A DNA stretch of 64,000 nucleotides. Origin: Bacteroidales bacterium. GTDB lineage: Bacteria > Bacteroidota > Bacteroidia > Bacteroidales > Marinilabiliaceae. Of this stretch, positions 17,742 through 26,762 are shown in pieces. A program made the translations under genes and the position numbers. Under the pieces are notes generated by a model. The model did not search any database, was not told where the DNA came from, and saw only the letters and a program-made list of their open reading frames with translations. Position 1 is the first letter of the stretch. Every line of letters starts with the position of its first letter. Location: positions 1-64,000 of the forward strand of contig CAAFWU010000083.1 of assembly GCA_900766825.1 (NCBI GenBank), in the 5' to 3' direction.

Positions 17742-18914
17742 ATGGACATCTCGGTAATAATAGTAAGTTACAACAACTCAACAGTTCTTATGTTGGCATT
17801 GGCTTCGGTGCGCCGGGCCATTGAGGGATTAAACGCCGAGGTGTTTGTTGTGGACAACAATTCGCATGATGGGACCCCCGAACGCGTAAAAGCCGAGACT
17901 CCTTGGGTACGCTTGATTGAGATGGGTCGCAACGCAGGTTTCTCAACAGCCAACAACGAAGCTCTGAAGATATGCACGGGTCGCACAGTGCTGATTCTGA
18001 ACCCCGACACCGTGGTATCGAAGAATTCTTTGCGGGAGATGGTGGACTACTTCGACAAGAACCCAAAGAGTGGCGCCATGGGCGTAAGGATGGTAAACGG
18101 CAAAGGTCGTTACTTGGGCGAGTCGAAACGCGGACGCACCACACTGCGCACATCCTTCTTTAAGATTACGGGCTTGTGGCATTTGGCACCAAAATCGGCA
18201 GTGATAAACGGTTATTATTTGGGCAACGAGAGCGAAACGGGCACTTGCAAAGCCCCTATACTCTCGGGTGCATGCATGGCATTTAGCCACGCACTGCTGG
18301 AGAAGGTGGGCTATTTTGACGAGAACTACTTTATGTACTGCGAGGACAATGACCTCTCTTGGAGAATGAACATTACTTCGGAAGAGGGGAACGTGTATCG
18401 CGGCGACATAAACATCATACACTTCAAGGGTCAGAGCACGCCACGCAACAGCAAATATGTTGGCTACTTTTACGACTCAATGCGCCGATATGCCAACATA
18501 TACGAGCTGGAGGGCAAGAGCAAATTAACCAAATGGTTTGTAAATCTTGGCATTAATGTTGCATATTACGTTGCTTTGGTGCGCGGAAGCATACTGAGCG
18601 ACATAGAGAACAACAGCGTGTTCAAACGTCCCCAATCGCTGACCTACGTGAGCGACAACGAGCAGAACATTGCAGCCTTAAGGAGCCAAATGGAGACTCA
18701 GAACACCAAGGTGACCACGATGAGCTACAACGACTTAGAGATAAGGCAGCAGACAAAGTTTGGCACAGAGGCCACGCTCTTCGACATTGATGGGGACATG
18801 AACAGAGCCATTGAGTATATGCGCGCCAACGAAAAGAGAACACTCTTTGGATTTTACAACCCCGACGGGGGCGATGCTCTGATATTTTTCAACAATAGGT
18901 GCCACAAAATTTAG
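17742..18914 (+). CDS. Family 2 glycosyltransferase
   Basis: A 390-residue GT-A enzyme. The opening VIIVSYNN strand, the metal/nucleotide motif NPDT near residue 88 and the acceptor-side stretch FMYCEDNDLSWR near 203 are those of rhamnosyltransferase-like GT2 enzymes that build cell-surface polysaccharides. A hydrophobic stretch near 270 may associate with the membrane. The last 100 residues are polar and not family-typical. No other glycan gene is beside it, so the glycan is unknown. The 262-bp gap before it holds only a weak inverted repeat. Confidence 0.85.
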   Translation: MDISVIIVSYNNSTVLMLALASVRRAIEGLNAEVFVVDNNSHDGTPERVKAETPWVRLIEMGRNAGFSTANNEALKICTGRTVLILNPDTVVSKNSLREMVDYFDKNPKSGAMGVRMVNGKGRYLGESKRGRTTLRTSFFKITGLWHLAPKSAVINGYYLGNESETGTCKAPILSGACMAFSHALLEKVGYFDENYFMYCEDNDLSWRMNITSEEGNVYRGDINIIHFKGQSTPRNSKYVGYFYDSMRRYANIYELEGKSKLTKWFVNLGINVAYYVALVRGSILSDIENNSVFKRPQSLTYVSDNEQNIAALRSQMETQNTKVTTMSYNDLEIRQQTKFGTEATLFDIDGDMNRAIEYMRANEKRTLFGFYNPDGGDALIFFNNRCHKI

Positions 18915-19075
18915 TGGGCAGATCTTAGGGCTTCCTTTGACACTGGTGTAGAAGGAAAAAGTCTGCAACGCAAGTCCTGACCAAATCTCGAAACGCATCG
19001 GCCAACTCACAACCTTTTTTAGGGGGTGAAGAGGTGAGAAGAGGGGGGCAAGGGCACCCCAAGCAATAAAAAGAG

Positions 19076-20614
19076 ATGAAAAGAAGGCACAGTGCAAGGT
19101 ACGGAACGGAGTCTACAGCAATGCTGTTTGCAATACTGACAATAGTTCTAAGCCTCGACACCATATCCGCCCATGCAATCACAGAGGCGAAATTGGAAGC
19201 TCAGGCTCCAACACAAAACTCCACAAAGCCAAACCTTATGAGCACGGCACAGGCCAGCCAAGCCTTTGCCGACGTCTTTGCCATTGACCAACAGGCATTT
19301 GACACACACATAGGTCAAGTGGCCGACCGCGCCACTGCCTCGTTTCTGAGAGAGTATATGGCTCTGATGCAATACACTGCAGCCAATACAGAAGAGAACT
19401 ACGATGCCTACATGAAGGCCTCGGATCGAGCCATGTCGGACGCAAGCAAATCGGCATACGAAGCCAATTTGCTCTGTCAGCTCCACATACACAAAGCGGC
19501 GGTATACCTCTACAGCGGCAGCCTTTTCAACGGAGGCATACAATTTTGGAAAGCCTACAATCAGTTCAAGACGGGGGAAAAGAGATACCCAGAGTACGAG
19601 GGGCAGCTTCCACTTAGAGGGATGTTCAATATCCTGCTCTCTCAGGTGCCCGAAAAATGGAAGACGCTGGCGGGCCTCTTAGGACTTAGCGATGGCGACC
19701 TTGATGCAGGATTTGCCCAGATAGAGCAACATAGGAAAAATGCAATGGCAACGCCTGGTTTGCGCGATGAGGCTCTACTATTCTCCTTCACCAACATGTT
19801 TTTCAGTCACGACCAGAAGCTAACAGCTGAGCTGAAACAACTTTTGCGAGCCAACGAGAACCCCGTAATCCGCTACGCCTACGTGCTGAGTTGCGGCCGC
19901 GCGCAGAGGGGCGAGGAGGCCATTGAGGCTCTGGCGGCCACGAGCAAGACTGCCATGCAGAGGTTTCCACTCTTCTATCATCAGCTGGGTAAATATGCTC
20001 TGCGTCAACTCAAACTGGACGAGACCATAGAATGGTCGCGCAAGTTTTTGAACATATACCGCGGCAAGTCGAACACCAACAACGCCTATTTGCAGATGGC
20101 CTACGCCTACATACTTAAGGGCAACAGAGCCGAGGCCCAAAAGATGATTGACAAATGCCAAAAAGAGAGCACCGACTTCGACATCGACCGCCGCACCCAC
20201 GAAGAGGCAGCTTTGGCCATGGACATAGACGTGAACATGCTCAAAGCTCGCTTGCAATTTGAGTTTGGCAACTTTGCCCAATCGCTCGATATGCTCAAGG
20301 GCTTCAATCCGAAGACCAAGGACCTGCCCGAGTACTACTTCCGCATGGGTCGAGCCTACGACAAATTAGGTCAGAAGGTAGAGGCCAAGAGGTGGTACGA
20401 CAAAGCCATTGAGTCATCGGCCAAAAGCACTCGCTACTTTGGACCCTACGCAGCAGTGCACGCAGCCGACATATGCCTTGAGGCCAGACAAAATGCCGAT
20501 GCACTAAAATACGTAGAGAAGGCCCGAAAGCTTAACAACGGTGAGTATAAAAAGGAACTCGACCAGCGCATTGAGCTTACGGAACGAAAAGCTAAGGGCA
20601 TAAGGGTGGAGTAG
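19076..20614 (+). CDS. Exported TPR-repeat protein
   Basis: A 512-residue protein. A signal peptide with basic start, hydrophobic residues about 14-30 and an AHA cleavage site is followed by alpha-helical repeats. Two clear TPR-like units lie at about residues 320-370 and 420-450 (FRMGRAYDKLGQKVEAKRWY). TPR proteins scaffold protein complexes, here in the periplasm; the partner is unknown. It stands alone between the glycosyltransferase and a minus-strand lipoprotein, and converges on the latter's terminator. Confidence 0.72.
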   Translation: MKRRHSARYGTESTAMLFAILTIVLSLDTISAHAITEAKLEAQAPTQNSTKPNLMSTAQASQAFADVFAIDQQAFDTHIGQVADRATASFLREYMALMQYTAANTEENYDAYMKASDRAMSDASKSAYEANLLCQLHIHKAAVYLYSGSLFNGGIQFWKAYNQFKTGEKRYPEYEGQLPLRGMFNILLSQVPEKWKTLAGLLGLSDGDLDAGFAQIEQHRKNAMATPGLRDEALLFSFTNMFFSHDQKLTAELKQLLRANENPVIRYAYVLSCGRAQRGEEAIEALAATSKTAMQRFPLFYHQLGKYALRQLKLDETIEWSRKFLNIYRGKSNTNNAYLQMAYAYILKGNRAEAQKMIDKCQKESTDFDIDRRTHEEAALAMDIDVNMLKARLQFEFGNFAQSLDMLKGFNPKTKDLPEYYFRMGRAYDKLGQKVEAKRWYDKAIESSAKSTRYFGPYAAVHAADICLEARQNADALKYVEKARKLNNGEYKKELDQRIELTERKAKGIRVE

Positions 20615-20668
20615 GTGAGACCAGACTCCTATCCGCTCTACCCTACCCCATTTAAGTCACCTACATAG

Positions 20669-20718
20669 AAAAAAAGCAGCCCCAATCAAGAGCAATATGT
20701 CGTCTCTTGATTGGGGCT
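20669..20718 (-). terminator. Intrinsic terminator of the Cys-rich lipoprotein
   Basis: A perfect 15-bp stem (20678-20692 with 20704-20718, 11-nt loop). On the minus strand it is followed by GC and seven T. It is weaker on plus but may also stop the TPR gene. Confidence 0.85.
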
Positions 20719-20824
20719 AATTTCAGACCGAACACACCCACCACATAGGGTTATGGTGCAAAAAAAAGCCGAGGAGATTCCCAAATGGGAAGTCCTCGGT
20801 AATGCTTTAATGAAGCCTATTGAC

Positions 20825-21037
20825 TTACTCAGCAACAGGAGCCTCAGCAACGGTGCTGTCAGCAACAGCAGCGCTATCAGCTACGGTGCTGTCAACAGCA
20901 GTGCTGTCGCAGCAAGCAGCAGCACCCTCGCAGCAAGCGGTGCTATCAGCGCAGCAAGCGTTCTCAGTGTTAGCATTGTTGCTAGAGCAAGCAACGAACA
21001 AAGCAGCAACAGCTGCAACGGCGAAGAGATTCTTCAT
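20825..21037 (-). CDS. Small Cys-rich lipoprotein
   Basis: A 70-residue lipoprotein. MKNLFAVAAVAALFVACSS is a signal peptide with a lipobox, the Cys at 17 being the acylation site. The mature part is only about 54 residues: three Cys-Cys pairs spaced 7 or 8 residues apart (CCADSTACCEGAAACC) and then repeated DST/VADS units rich in Asp, Ser, Val and Ala. Small Asp/Ala-rich lipoproteins of this size are common in Bacteroidales; the Cys pairs are less usual and could bind metal or form disulfides. It forms a complete one-gene unit with -7 element and terminator on the minus strand. Confidence 0.75.
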   Translation of the reverse strand: MKNLFAVAAVAALFVACSSNNANTENACCADSTACCEGAAACCDSTAVDSTVADSAAVADSTVAEAPVAE

Positions 21038-21091
21038 AATAGTCTATTTGTTTAATGTTTATGAGTCAGTTCTTGGTTTTCAAAAACATGA

Positions 21092-21124
21092 CAAAGTTAG
21101 CTCTTACTCTCACTTAGTGAGCAA
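21092..21124 (-). promoter_or_regulatory. Promoter of the Cys-rich lipoprotein
   Basis: TAACTTTG on the minus strand (21092-21099), with TTGC at 21121-21124 as a -33-like box 21 bp upstream. The start would be near 21085, giving a leader of about 48 nt. Confidence 0.5.
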
Positions 21125-21708
21125 CAAATCGCACTTTTTTTGGTTAAAAATATTTAATGTGTCAATTATTATAAATCACGACCTACTTATTTAACACACA
21201 ATCAACCATTTGTTAAGCCATTTTATTATTAGAAATCTTTCTCCATGATAGCCAAAAAGGACAAGAGGATAGCCTTCAGAGTGTGTTATGTGAGGATATA
21301 TGAAACAATTTTGACCCGAAGGGGGACAAAAAATAGAGCTATTAAAACGAAACCTCGAAAACATAAGAGAGAGATAAAAGAGTTATGGACAATATCTTCC
21401 GAAACCAAAACAATATTTTAACCGTAAATTGCAAGGGGGAGGTTTGTGATAGAGAGCAAGAAGTGGCTATTGAAGAGACTGGGAAAGAAGAAAGCAGTAC
21501 AATTATGTGCATAAATATTGCATAAACATACAAAATGCTACGCATTCAGCCTACTACGGCACCTAAAGTAAAAGATGCGAAAAGCAACTCTAAGTAAATA
21601 AACTATAGCCACTAAGAGAAAAAAAGCTATTTTTGTGCAAACGTGACCTAAAGTCACTTAACCAACGGCTAACAACTTAGCCATCAAGAGATGTGACAAA
21701 CAAAACCA
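21125..21708 (+). other. AT-rich gene-free stretch
   Basis: About 580 bp without a supported gene. It holds a possible 46-codon frame at 21385-21525 with no recognisable feature, and a TATTTTTG -7-like element at 21628-21635 that could serve the RHH gene. Nothing else is seen. Confidence 0.5.
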
Positions 21709-22170
21709 ATGGGTAGAAGTTTGGGTAAAAGTCAGGGCAAGATACTATACTGCGAACCGAGACGAAACAAGGTGAGCATTATGCTGAGCGACAGAGAGTT
21801 GTCGGTCATAGATGAATATTGCCGCACCTTTGGCAAGAGTTCCCGATCGGCAGTTATTCGCGAAGGTGCCATCCGTTTTGTTATGGGGCATCTGATAGAC
21901 CACAACACGTCGCTATTCTGCGAAGAGCCCCAAGCTCCCTATGGCAATGCAGCCCAATGTCAGGCGGGACAGACAGCAGCCGCAACAGCCAACAGAAAAT
22001 ACAGAGAACTGACACCATCGCTCTTTGCCCACCTCGATGATTGGGATTTGGACGAAAACATCATAGAGAACATAGACAACTTGAACAATGTGGACGGTGA
22101 AGATGACGAGCAACGCATAGAAGACCAAAACGATTGCCCAAACGAAGACCCAAACGAAGGGAGAGAATAA
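21709..22170 (+). CDS. Ribbon-helix-helix DNA-binding protein
   Basis: A 153-residue protein. Residues about 20-65 (VSIMLSDRELSVIDEYCR, then SRSAVIREGAIRF) fit a CopG/MetJ-type ribbon-helix-helix dimerisation and DNA-binding unit, preceded by a basic arm. The remaining 85 residues are unlike known RHH regulators: a Gln/Ala linker and then a strongly acidic Asp/Glu/Asn tail. It is followed 42 bp later by a MerR-type regulator, so the two are probably co-transcribed. No toxin gene is adjacent, so an antitoxin role is not supported. The target is unknown. Confidence 0.65.
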   Translation: MGRSLGKSQGKILYCEPRRNKVSIMLSDRELSVIDEYCRTFGKSSRSAVIREGAIRFVMGHLIDHNTSLFCEEPQAPYGNAAQCQAGQTAAATANRKYRELTPSLFAHLDDWDLDENIIENIDNLNNVDGEDDEQRIEDQNDCPNEDPNEGRE

Positions 22171-22212
22171 AGAGACAGAGCAAGAGAGCCACACACAAGA
22201 CCAGAGCAAGAG

Positions 22213-22593
22213 ATGGAGAAAAAGAAGTACTATTACACCATAGGCGAGACAGCCGACATCCTTGGCGAGACCGTTTCGCGCATTCGTTTTTGGACCGATT
22301 CGTTTGCCGATGCCGTTAAGCCACACCGCAATAAAAAGGGCAACCGCATCTACACTGAAGCCGACATTGAGACCCTAAAAGCCATAAAATACCTGACCAA
22401 AGATTGCGGCATGACCATAAAGGGAGCTCAAGAACGTCTGCGAACCCAAAAGACAATGGGTCAAGCCCCAACGGCCGAGACTCTCCAAACTTCGGCGACC
22501 GACGGCACTCAGGACCTCAAAACCAAGGCCGAGGTGCTAAATAGGCTCAAAGAGATTAGGGAGACATTGGTCTCGTTGTGCAACTACCTGTAA
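22213..22593 (+). CDS. MerR-family transcriptional regulator
   Basis: A 126-residue protein with an N-terminal MerR winged helix (YTIGETADILGETVSRIRFW and NRIYTEADIETLKAI) and a C-terminal helix that would form the dimer coiled coil. There are no effector-binding Cys clusters, so the signal is unknown. It directly precedes the Nif3 and zinc-ribbon genes, an order I know from Bacteroides, and likely forms an operon with them. Confidence 0.87.
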   Translation: MEKKKYYYTIGETADILGETVSRIRFWTDSFADAVKPHRNKKGNRIYTEADIETLKAIKYLTKDCGMTIKGAQERLRTQKTMGQAPTAETLQTSATDGTQDLKTKAEVLNRLKEIRETLVSLCNYL

Positions 22594-22636
22594 ACAAGCT
22601 GCACATCGGCACAAAACAACTTTGCAAAGGAGACTT

Positions 22637-22644
22637 CCCCCCCC
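22637..22644 (+). repeat. C8 tract followed by A8
   Basis: Eight C followed by eight A between the MerR and Nif3 genes, 23 bp before the Nif3 start. Confidence 0.8.
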
Positions 22645-22667
22645 AAAAAAAACATAGCATAAATTTC

Positions 22668-23807
22668 ATGAACACCAACATATGCCAGACTCCCACTGTG
22701 GCCGACGCCATTGAGGCTCTGGAGCGATACTTTCCCCTCAGCACTCAGGATTCGTGGGACAATAGCGGACTCTTGGTTGGCAATTCGCACACACCACTTA
22801 GGGGCATAATGCTTAGTCTGGACATAACGGAGGATGTGGTGGAGGCTGCTGTGGCCAAGGGATGCAACATGATCCTGAGCCACCACCCAATTATGTTTCG
22901 AGGGCTAAAGAGGCTCACTGGCTCCGACCCCGACCAGAGAACCGTGATGCGGGCTGTGCAAAACGATGTGGCTTTGGTGGCTTTCCACACCCCAGCCGAT
23001 AAGGGTATAGAGGGAACAAGCGGAAGTTTGGGACGGATATTGGGCATGACCGACCTTAGAATATTGGCACCTGAGACCGAGGCCTTATGCAAGGTGGTGA
23101 CCTATGTGCCCACGAGCCACACCCAGAAGGTCAAAGAGGCCATGAGCGAAGCTGGGGCAGGACATATTGGCAACTACAGCAACTGCACGTGGAGCACCGA
23201 GGGCGTGGGACAGTACAAAGCTTTGGACGGAGCCAACCCATGGGCTGGCACCGTTGGCAAACTTCACACAGAGCCCGAGAACCGCGTTGAGGCCATATGC
23301 CCAAGGTCGTTGGCCAGCTCGGTGGAGAGGAGCATACGCAGCGTACACCCCTACGAAGAGCCTGCCATGGAGACCATACCTATTGCGGACCCATGGACCG
23401 AACGGGGCTATGGTGTGGTGGGTACCATAGAACCAATGTCGGTGCGGGAGTTTCTGCAATTGCTAAAAGAGAAATTGGCGTGCCAGAGCATTCGCTATGT
23501 TGACTTTGCGCCCCAGAGCAACAAGCGGGCATTGGAACGCCCTATTGGCAGAGTGGCCATATGCACTGGCAGCGGAAGCGAATTTATTAAAGTTGCTCAA
23601 CGTGCGGGAGCCGATGCCTACGTTACGGCCGACGTTAAATATCATCAGTTGGCAGAGGCACAGGGCGATATGCTTGTTGCAGACATTGGACATTACGAAA
23701 GTGAAATAATCACTATAAACATTTTTAAAGACGTACTAACGAGATTTTTAGCTAATTTTGCAAGCTACGAAACATACACGGGGACAAACCCCATCAAATA
23801 CTATTAA
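22668..23807 (+). CDS. Nif3-like dinuclear metal centre protein
   Basis: A 379-residue protein of the Nif3/YbgI family (labelled GTP cyclohydrolase 1 type 2 homologs). Metal-site motifs are visible: SHHPIMFRG near residue 72 and HYESE near the C terminus, and the insert domain (YVPTSHTQKVKEAM) between the halves is the form found in longer family members. The biochemical function is not established for the family. The ATG at 22668 is preferred over an in-frame ATG at 22578, which overlaps the MerR gene and encodes unrelated residues. The zinc-ribbon gene follows 9 bp later. Confidence 0.88.
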   Translation: MNTNICQTPTVADAIEALERYFPLSTQDSWDNSGLLVGNSHTPLRGIMLSLDITEDVVEAAVAKGCNMILSHHPIMFRGLKRLTGSDPDQRTVMRAVQNDVALVAFHTPADKGIEGTSGSLGRILGMTDLRILAPETEALCKVVTYVPTSHTQKVKEAMSEAGAGHIGNYSNCTWSTEGVGQYKALDGANPWAGTVGKLHTEPENRVEAICPRSLASSVERSIRSVHPYEEPAMETIPIADPWTERGYGVVGTIEPMSVREFLQLLKEKLACQSIRYVDFAPQSNKRALERPIGRVAICTGSGSEFIKVAQRAGADAYVTADVKYHQLAEAQGDMLVADIGHYESEIITINIFKDVLTRFLANFASYETYTGTNPIKYY

Positions 23808-23816
23808 AAAGAAAGT

Positions 23817-24611
23817 ATGAGCGAACAAAAGACTACGGCCAAGGAGATGCCTATAGAGCAGAAACTCAAAGCACTCTACGACCTCCAGCAGGTCAGCACA
23901 AAGATTGACGAGAGTCGTGCCAAGAGAGGCGAATTGCCACTGGAGGTCGAGGACTTGGAGGACGAGATAGCCGGGTTGGAGACACGCGTAAGCAACTTCA
24001 ACGAGGAAATCAAGAAGCTCAACGGTCTGATTGCCGACCACAAAAACAAGATAAAAGAGGCCGAGACTCAGATCAAAAAATATCAGGAGCAACAAAACTC
24101 AGTTCGCAACAACCGCGAGTTCGATGCCATCTCCAAGGAGATTGAGTATCAGGATTTGGACCGTCAGCTCAGCGAAAAGCGCATCAAAGAATTCACCGCC
24201 GAGATTCGCCGCAAACAAGAGATGCTGGACGATGCCAAGAAGCGCATCGAGGAGCGCAAAGGCGACTTGAACATCAAGAAGGGCGAGTTGGACTCCATCA
24301 TTGCCGAGACACAAGAGGAGGAGGAGAAACTCCTTAAGCAGGCCGAGGAGATTAGCAAAAACATTGATGAGCGTTCGCTGAACGCCTTCAACCGCATACG
24401 CGCCAATGCCCACAATGGTCTGGCCGTTGTAACCGTACAGCGCGGTGCTTGCGGTGGCTGCTTCAACCACATTCCACCACAGCGCCAGTTGGACATCAAG
24501 ATGCACAAGCGTCTGATCGTATGCGAATACTGCGGTCGCATCCTCTTCAACGATGGCAGCCAGCAGGGCATCGACGATGGCACTCCTGTGGCCAAGAAGG
24601 ATAAAGAGTAG
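23817..24611 (+). CDS. Coiled-coil protein with C-terminal zinc ribbon
   Basis: A 264-residue protein. Residues about 10-195 form a long charged coiled coil; the C-terminal 60 residues carry a C4 zinc ribbon with CGGC and CEYC pairs. This is the CT398/FlgM-like zf-RING_7 architecture found beside nif3 in many bacteria. The function is not established. Tight spacing to nif3 (9 bp) supports a shared operon. Confidence 0.88.
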   Translation: MSEQKTTAKEMPIEQKLKALYDLQQVSTKIDESRAKRGELPLEVEDLEDEIAGLETRVSNFNEEIKKLNGLIADHKNKIKEAETQIKKYQEQQNSVRNNREFDAISKEIEYQDLDRQLSEKRIKEFTAEIRRKQEMLDDAKKRIEERKGDLNIKKGELDSIIAETQEEEEKLLKQAEEISKNIDERSLNAFNRIRANAHNGLAVVTVQRGACGGCFNHIPPQRQLDIKMHKRLIVCEYCGRILFNDGSQQGIDDGTPVAKKDKE

Positions 24612-24729
24612 CACCCCCCTCTGTCGGCTTAGCTCATAATTTTTAACTTACCTCCATATAAATATTATATAAGGTAGGCAAAGTGAGATATAAGCGAAAT
24701 ACGACAAGAATCATGTTTTTGAAAAAGTC

Positions 24730-25314
24730 ATGATGATAGAGATAGAGGGCAAGGTAATCAACTCCGAGATCTTTCGTCAGAAATTTGTGTGCGACATAAG
24801 TCGCTGCAAAGGCACGTGCTGCTACGATGGCGACTCTGGAGCCCCACTGGAGGATGACGAGATTGCCAAACTGGAGGAGGTTATTGACGAAGTTCGCCCC
24901 TACCTAAACGCCGAGGAGCTCAAGGAGATTGAGAAACAAGGTCTATGGGTCAAGGACAGAGATGGCGACAAAGTAACCCCTATAATTGGTGGCTGCGAAT
25001 GCGTCTACACCAACCGCGAGGCGGACGGCACATGGTCCTGCGCCATAGAGAAAGCCTTTTTGGATGGCAAGACCAAATGGCGCAAGCCCATATCGTGCTA
25101 CCTCTACCCTATACGCGTGAGTCGAAACTCCCACGGCGAGATTATAAATTTCCACGAGTGGCATGTGTGCAAACCTGCCATGGAATTAGGAGAAAAATTG
25201 GGTGTACCAGCCTATAAATTTCTGCGCGAACCCATCATTGCCAAGTTCGGCGAAGCATTCTATGCCGAATTGGAGCAGGTGGAGGCAGAACTTAAAAAAG
25301 CTGGCATAATCTGA
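24730..25314 (+). CDS. DUF3109 family Cys-rich protein
   Basis: A 194-residue cytoplasmic protein matching the DUF3109 family. It has about nine Cys, the first four in a CDISRCKGTCCYDGD cluster recalling the metal-binding cluster of YkgJ-type proteins, then GGCEC, WSC, SCYLYP and HVCKP. An iron-sulfur or zinc centre is likely but unproven. The start may be the ATG at 24730 or the next codon, also ATG. The 118-bp gap before it and the 115-bp gap after it hold no gene. Confidence 0.87.
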   Translation: MMIEIEGKVINSEIFRQKFVCDISRCKGTCCYDGDSGAPLEDDEIAKLEEVIDEVRPYLNAEELKEIEKQGLWVKDRDGDKVTPIIGGCECVYTNREADGTWSCAIEKAFLDGKTKWRKPISCYLYPIRVSRNSHGEIINFHEWHVCKPAMELGEKLGVPAYKFLREPIIAKFGEAFYAELEQVEAELKKAGII

Positions 25315-25429
25315 GACTCGCAAGAGAGGAAGAGATGGAGGAGAAAGCACCACATGGCAGCTACCCTCGCAAAGAGAGCATATTCATAAAAGGACAACAA
25401 ACAACATAAAACAAAACCTATAACTTTTT

Positions 25430-26167
25430 ATGGGAAGAGCGTTTGAATACCGTAAGGCCCGCAAGCTGAAACGTTGGGGCAACATGGCCAGGACATTTAC
25501 CCGTCTTGGCAAGGAAATCATCATAGCCGTGAAGGCAGGCGGTCCCGACCCTCACTCAAACTCTAAGTTGCGCGCCATCATTCAGAACGCCAAGGCAGAG
25601 AACATGCCCAAAGAGAACATTGAGCGTGCTATCAAGAAGGCCACCAGCAAAGATCAGGCGGACATCAAGGAGATGGTATACGAAGGCTACGGTCCTCATG
25701 GCATTGCCATCTTGATTGAGACAGCAACCGACAACACCAACCGCACAGTGGCCAACATCCGCAGCTACTTTACCAAGCTGGGTGGCACACTGGGCACACA
25801 GGGTTCCGTTTCGTTCATGTTCGAGCACAAGTGCTTCTTCAAGGTAAAGAACAAAGAGGGCGTAAACCTCGAGGATCTGGAGTTGGAGCTCATCGATTTG
25901 GGTGTTTCTGAGGTGTTCCTCGACGAGGAGGAAGATCAAATTAACATCTACGGTGAGTACGAGAGCTTTGCTCAGGTACAGAAGTGGCTGGAGGAGAACC
26001 AGTTCGAGATTGTAAGTGCTGAGTTTGTACGCATTCCCACCGACACCAAGACATTGGCCGATGATGAGGTTGCTGGCGTTGTAAAACTGCTGGGCAAACT
26101 GGAGGAGGATGAGGACGTGTCGAACGTCTACCACACCATGGCCAACGAGATTCCCGACGAGGAGTAG
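25430..26167 (+). CDS. YebC/PmpR family protein
   Basis: A 245-residue protein of the YebC/PmpR family, annotated as transcriptional regulators and more recently implicated in translation of difficult sequences. The core motifs GGPDPHSNSKLRAIIQNAK and NMPKENIERAIKKA are clear. The N terminus MGRAFEYRKARKLKRW is the form used in Bacteroidetes rather than the more common MAGHSKW. It ends in an acidic tail. It has its own strong terminator and no co-oriented neighbour within 90 bp. Confidence 0.93.
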   Translation: MGRAFEYRKARKLKRWGNMARTFTRLGKEIIIAVKAGGPDPHSNSKLRAIIQNAKAENMPKENIERAIKKATSKDQADIKEMVYEGYGPHGIAILIETATDNTNRTVANIRSYFTKLGGTLGTQGSVSFMFEHKCFFKVKNKEGVNLEDLELELIDLGVSEVFLDEEEDQINIYGEYESFAQVQKWLEENQFEIVSAEFVRIPTDTKTLADDEVAGVVKLLGKLEEDEDVSNVYHTMANEIPDEE

Positions 26168-26252
26168 CCTCTGGTGTGAATAACGACCACGGATATTAAA
26201 TTATGATGTTGGCTGTTTCTCTTAAGAACTGACATCAAGATTTATCTGTAGA

Positions 26253-26307
26253 TATATTTGCCGAGACTTGAGCACTTAGTGTTTAGGTCTCGGTAAGTTT
26301 TTTTTTT
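26253..26307 (+). terminator. Intrinsic terminator of yebC
   Basis: The stem CCGAGAC/GTCTCGG (26261-26267 with 26287-26293) can be extended outward by TTG/TAA pairs and is followed by ten T. A small inner CACTTAGTG hairpin sits in the loop. Confidence 0.88.
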
Positions 26308-26336
26308 AGTTAATGCTTCAAAAAAGCAGTCAACTA

Positions 26337-26368
26337 TTTGGAGCATAGAGACAAAAACAGTACTTTTG
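26337..26368 (+). promoter_or_regulatory. Promoter of rpsO
   Basis: TTTG (26337-26340), 20 bp, then TACTTTTG (26361-26368): a full Bacteroidetes promoter. The start would be near 26375, less than 20 nt before the ATG at 26393. Confidence 0.85.
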
Positions 26369-26392
26369 CGTCACATTTAACTCAATATATCT

Positions 26393-26662
26393 ATGTACCT
26401 CGACAAAGAGAAAAAGCAAGAGATCTTTGGTCAGTACGGAAAGTCTAACACTGACACTGGTTCACCTGAAAGCCAGATAGCATTGTTCTCGTTCCGTATC
26501 AACCACCTCACTGAGCACATGAAGCTCAACAAGAAAGATATTGCAACGAACTACGCGCTGAAGAAACTCATCGGTCGCCGTCGTCGTCTTCTGGACTACC
26601 TCAAGGCTCGTGACATTGAGCGCTACCGTGCAGTTGTAGCTAAACTTGGTCTGCGTAAGTAA
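26393..26662 (+). CDS. rpsO: 30S ribosomal protein S15
   Basis: An 89-residue ribosomal protein that binds 16S rRNA at the central domain. The family signature is clear: DTGSPESQIALFSFRINHLT and GRRRRLLDYLK. It is a single-gene unit with a consensus promoter just upstream and a terminator just downstream. The leader is too short for the S15 autoregulatory structures known from other phyla. Confidence 0.98.
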   Translation: MYLDKEKKQEIFGQYGKSNTDTGSPESQIALFSFRINHLTEHMKLNKKDIATNYALKKLIGRRRRLLDYLKARDIERYRAVVAKLGLRK

Positions 26663-26714
26663 GCCAAGAAAGCGAGTTCAAAGAGCAAGTAAACTTTCGC
26701 TCTTGCGACGAGAC

Positions 26715-26752
26715 AGAGAGTCTAAGGAAATTTCCTTGGACTCTCTTTTTTA
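26715..26752 (+). terminator. Intrinsic terminator of rpsO
   Basis: A 13-bp stem (26715-26727 with 26734-26746; one G-T pair) with a loop of AAATTT, followed by T-rich sequence (T5-6). It lies 52 bp after the stop codon. Confidence 0.88.
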
Positions 26753-26762
26753 TTTGCATATA

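Noticed and set aside
21385..21525. 46-codon plus frame upstream of the RHH gene
   Set aside because: No motif, signal peptide or promoter; length is within chance for AT-rich intergenic DNA.
26253..26260. TATATTTG promoter element after yebC
   Set aside because: It forms the outer part of the yebC terminator stem, and a better promoter for rpsO lies 100 bp downstream.
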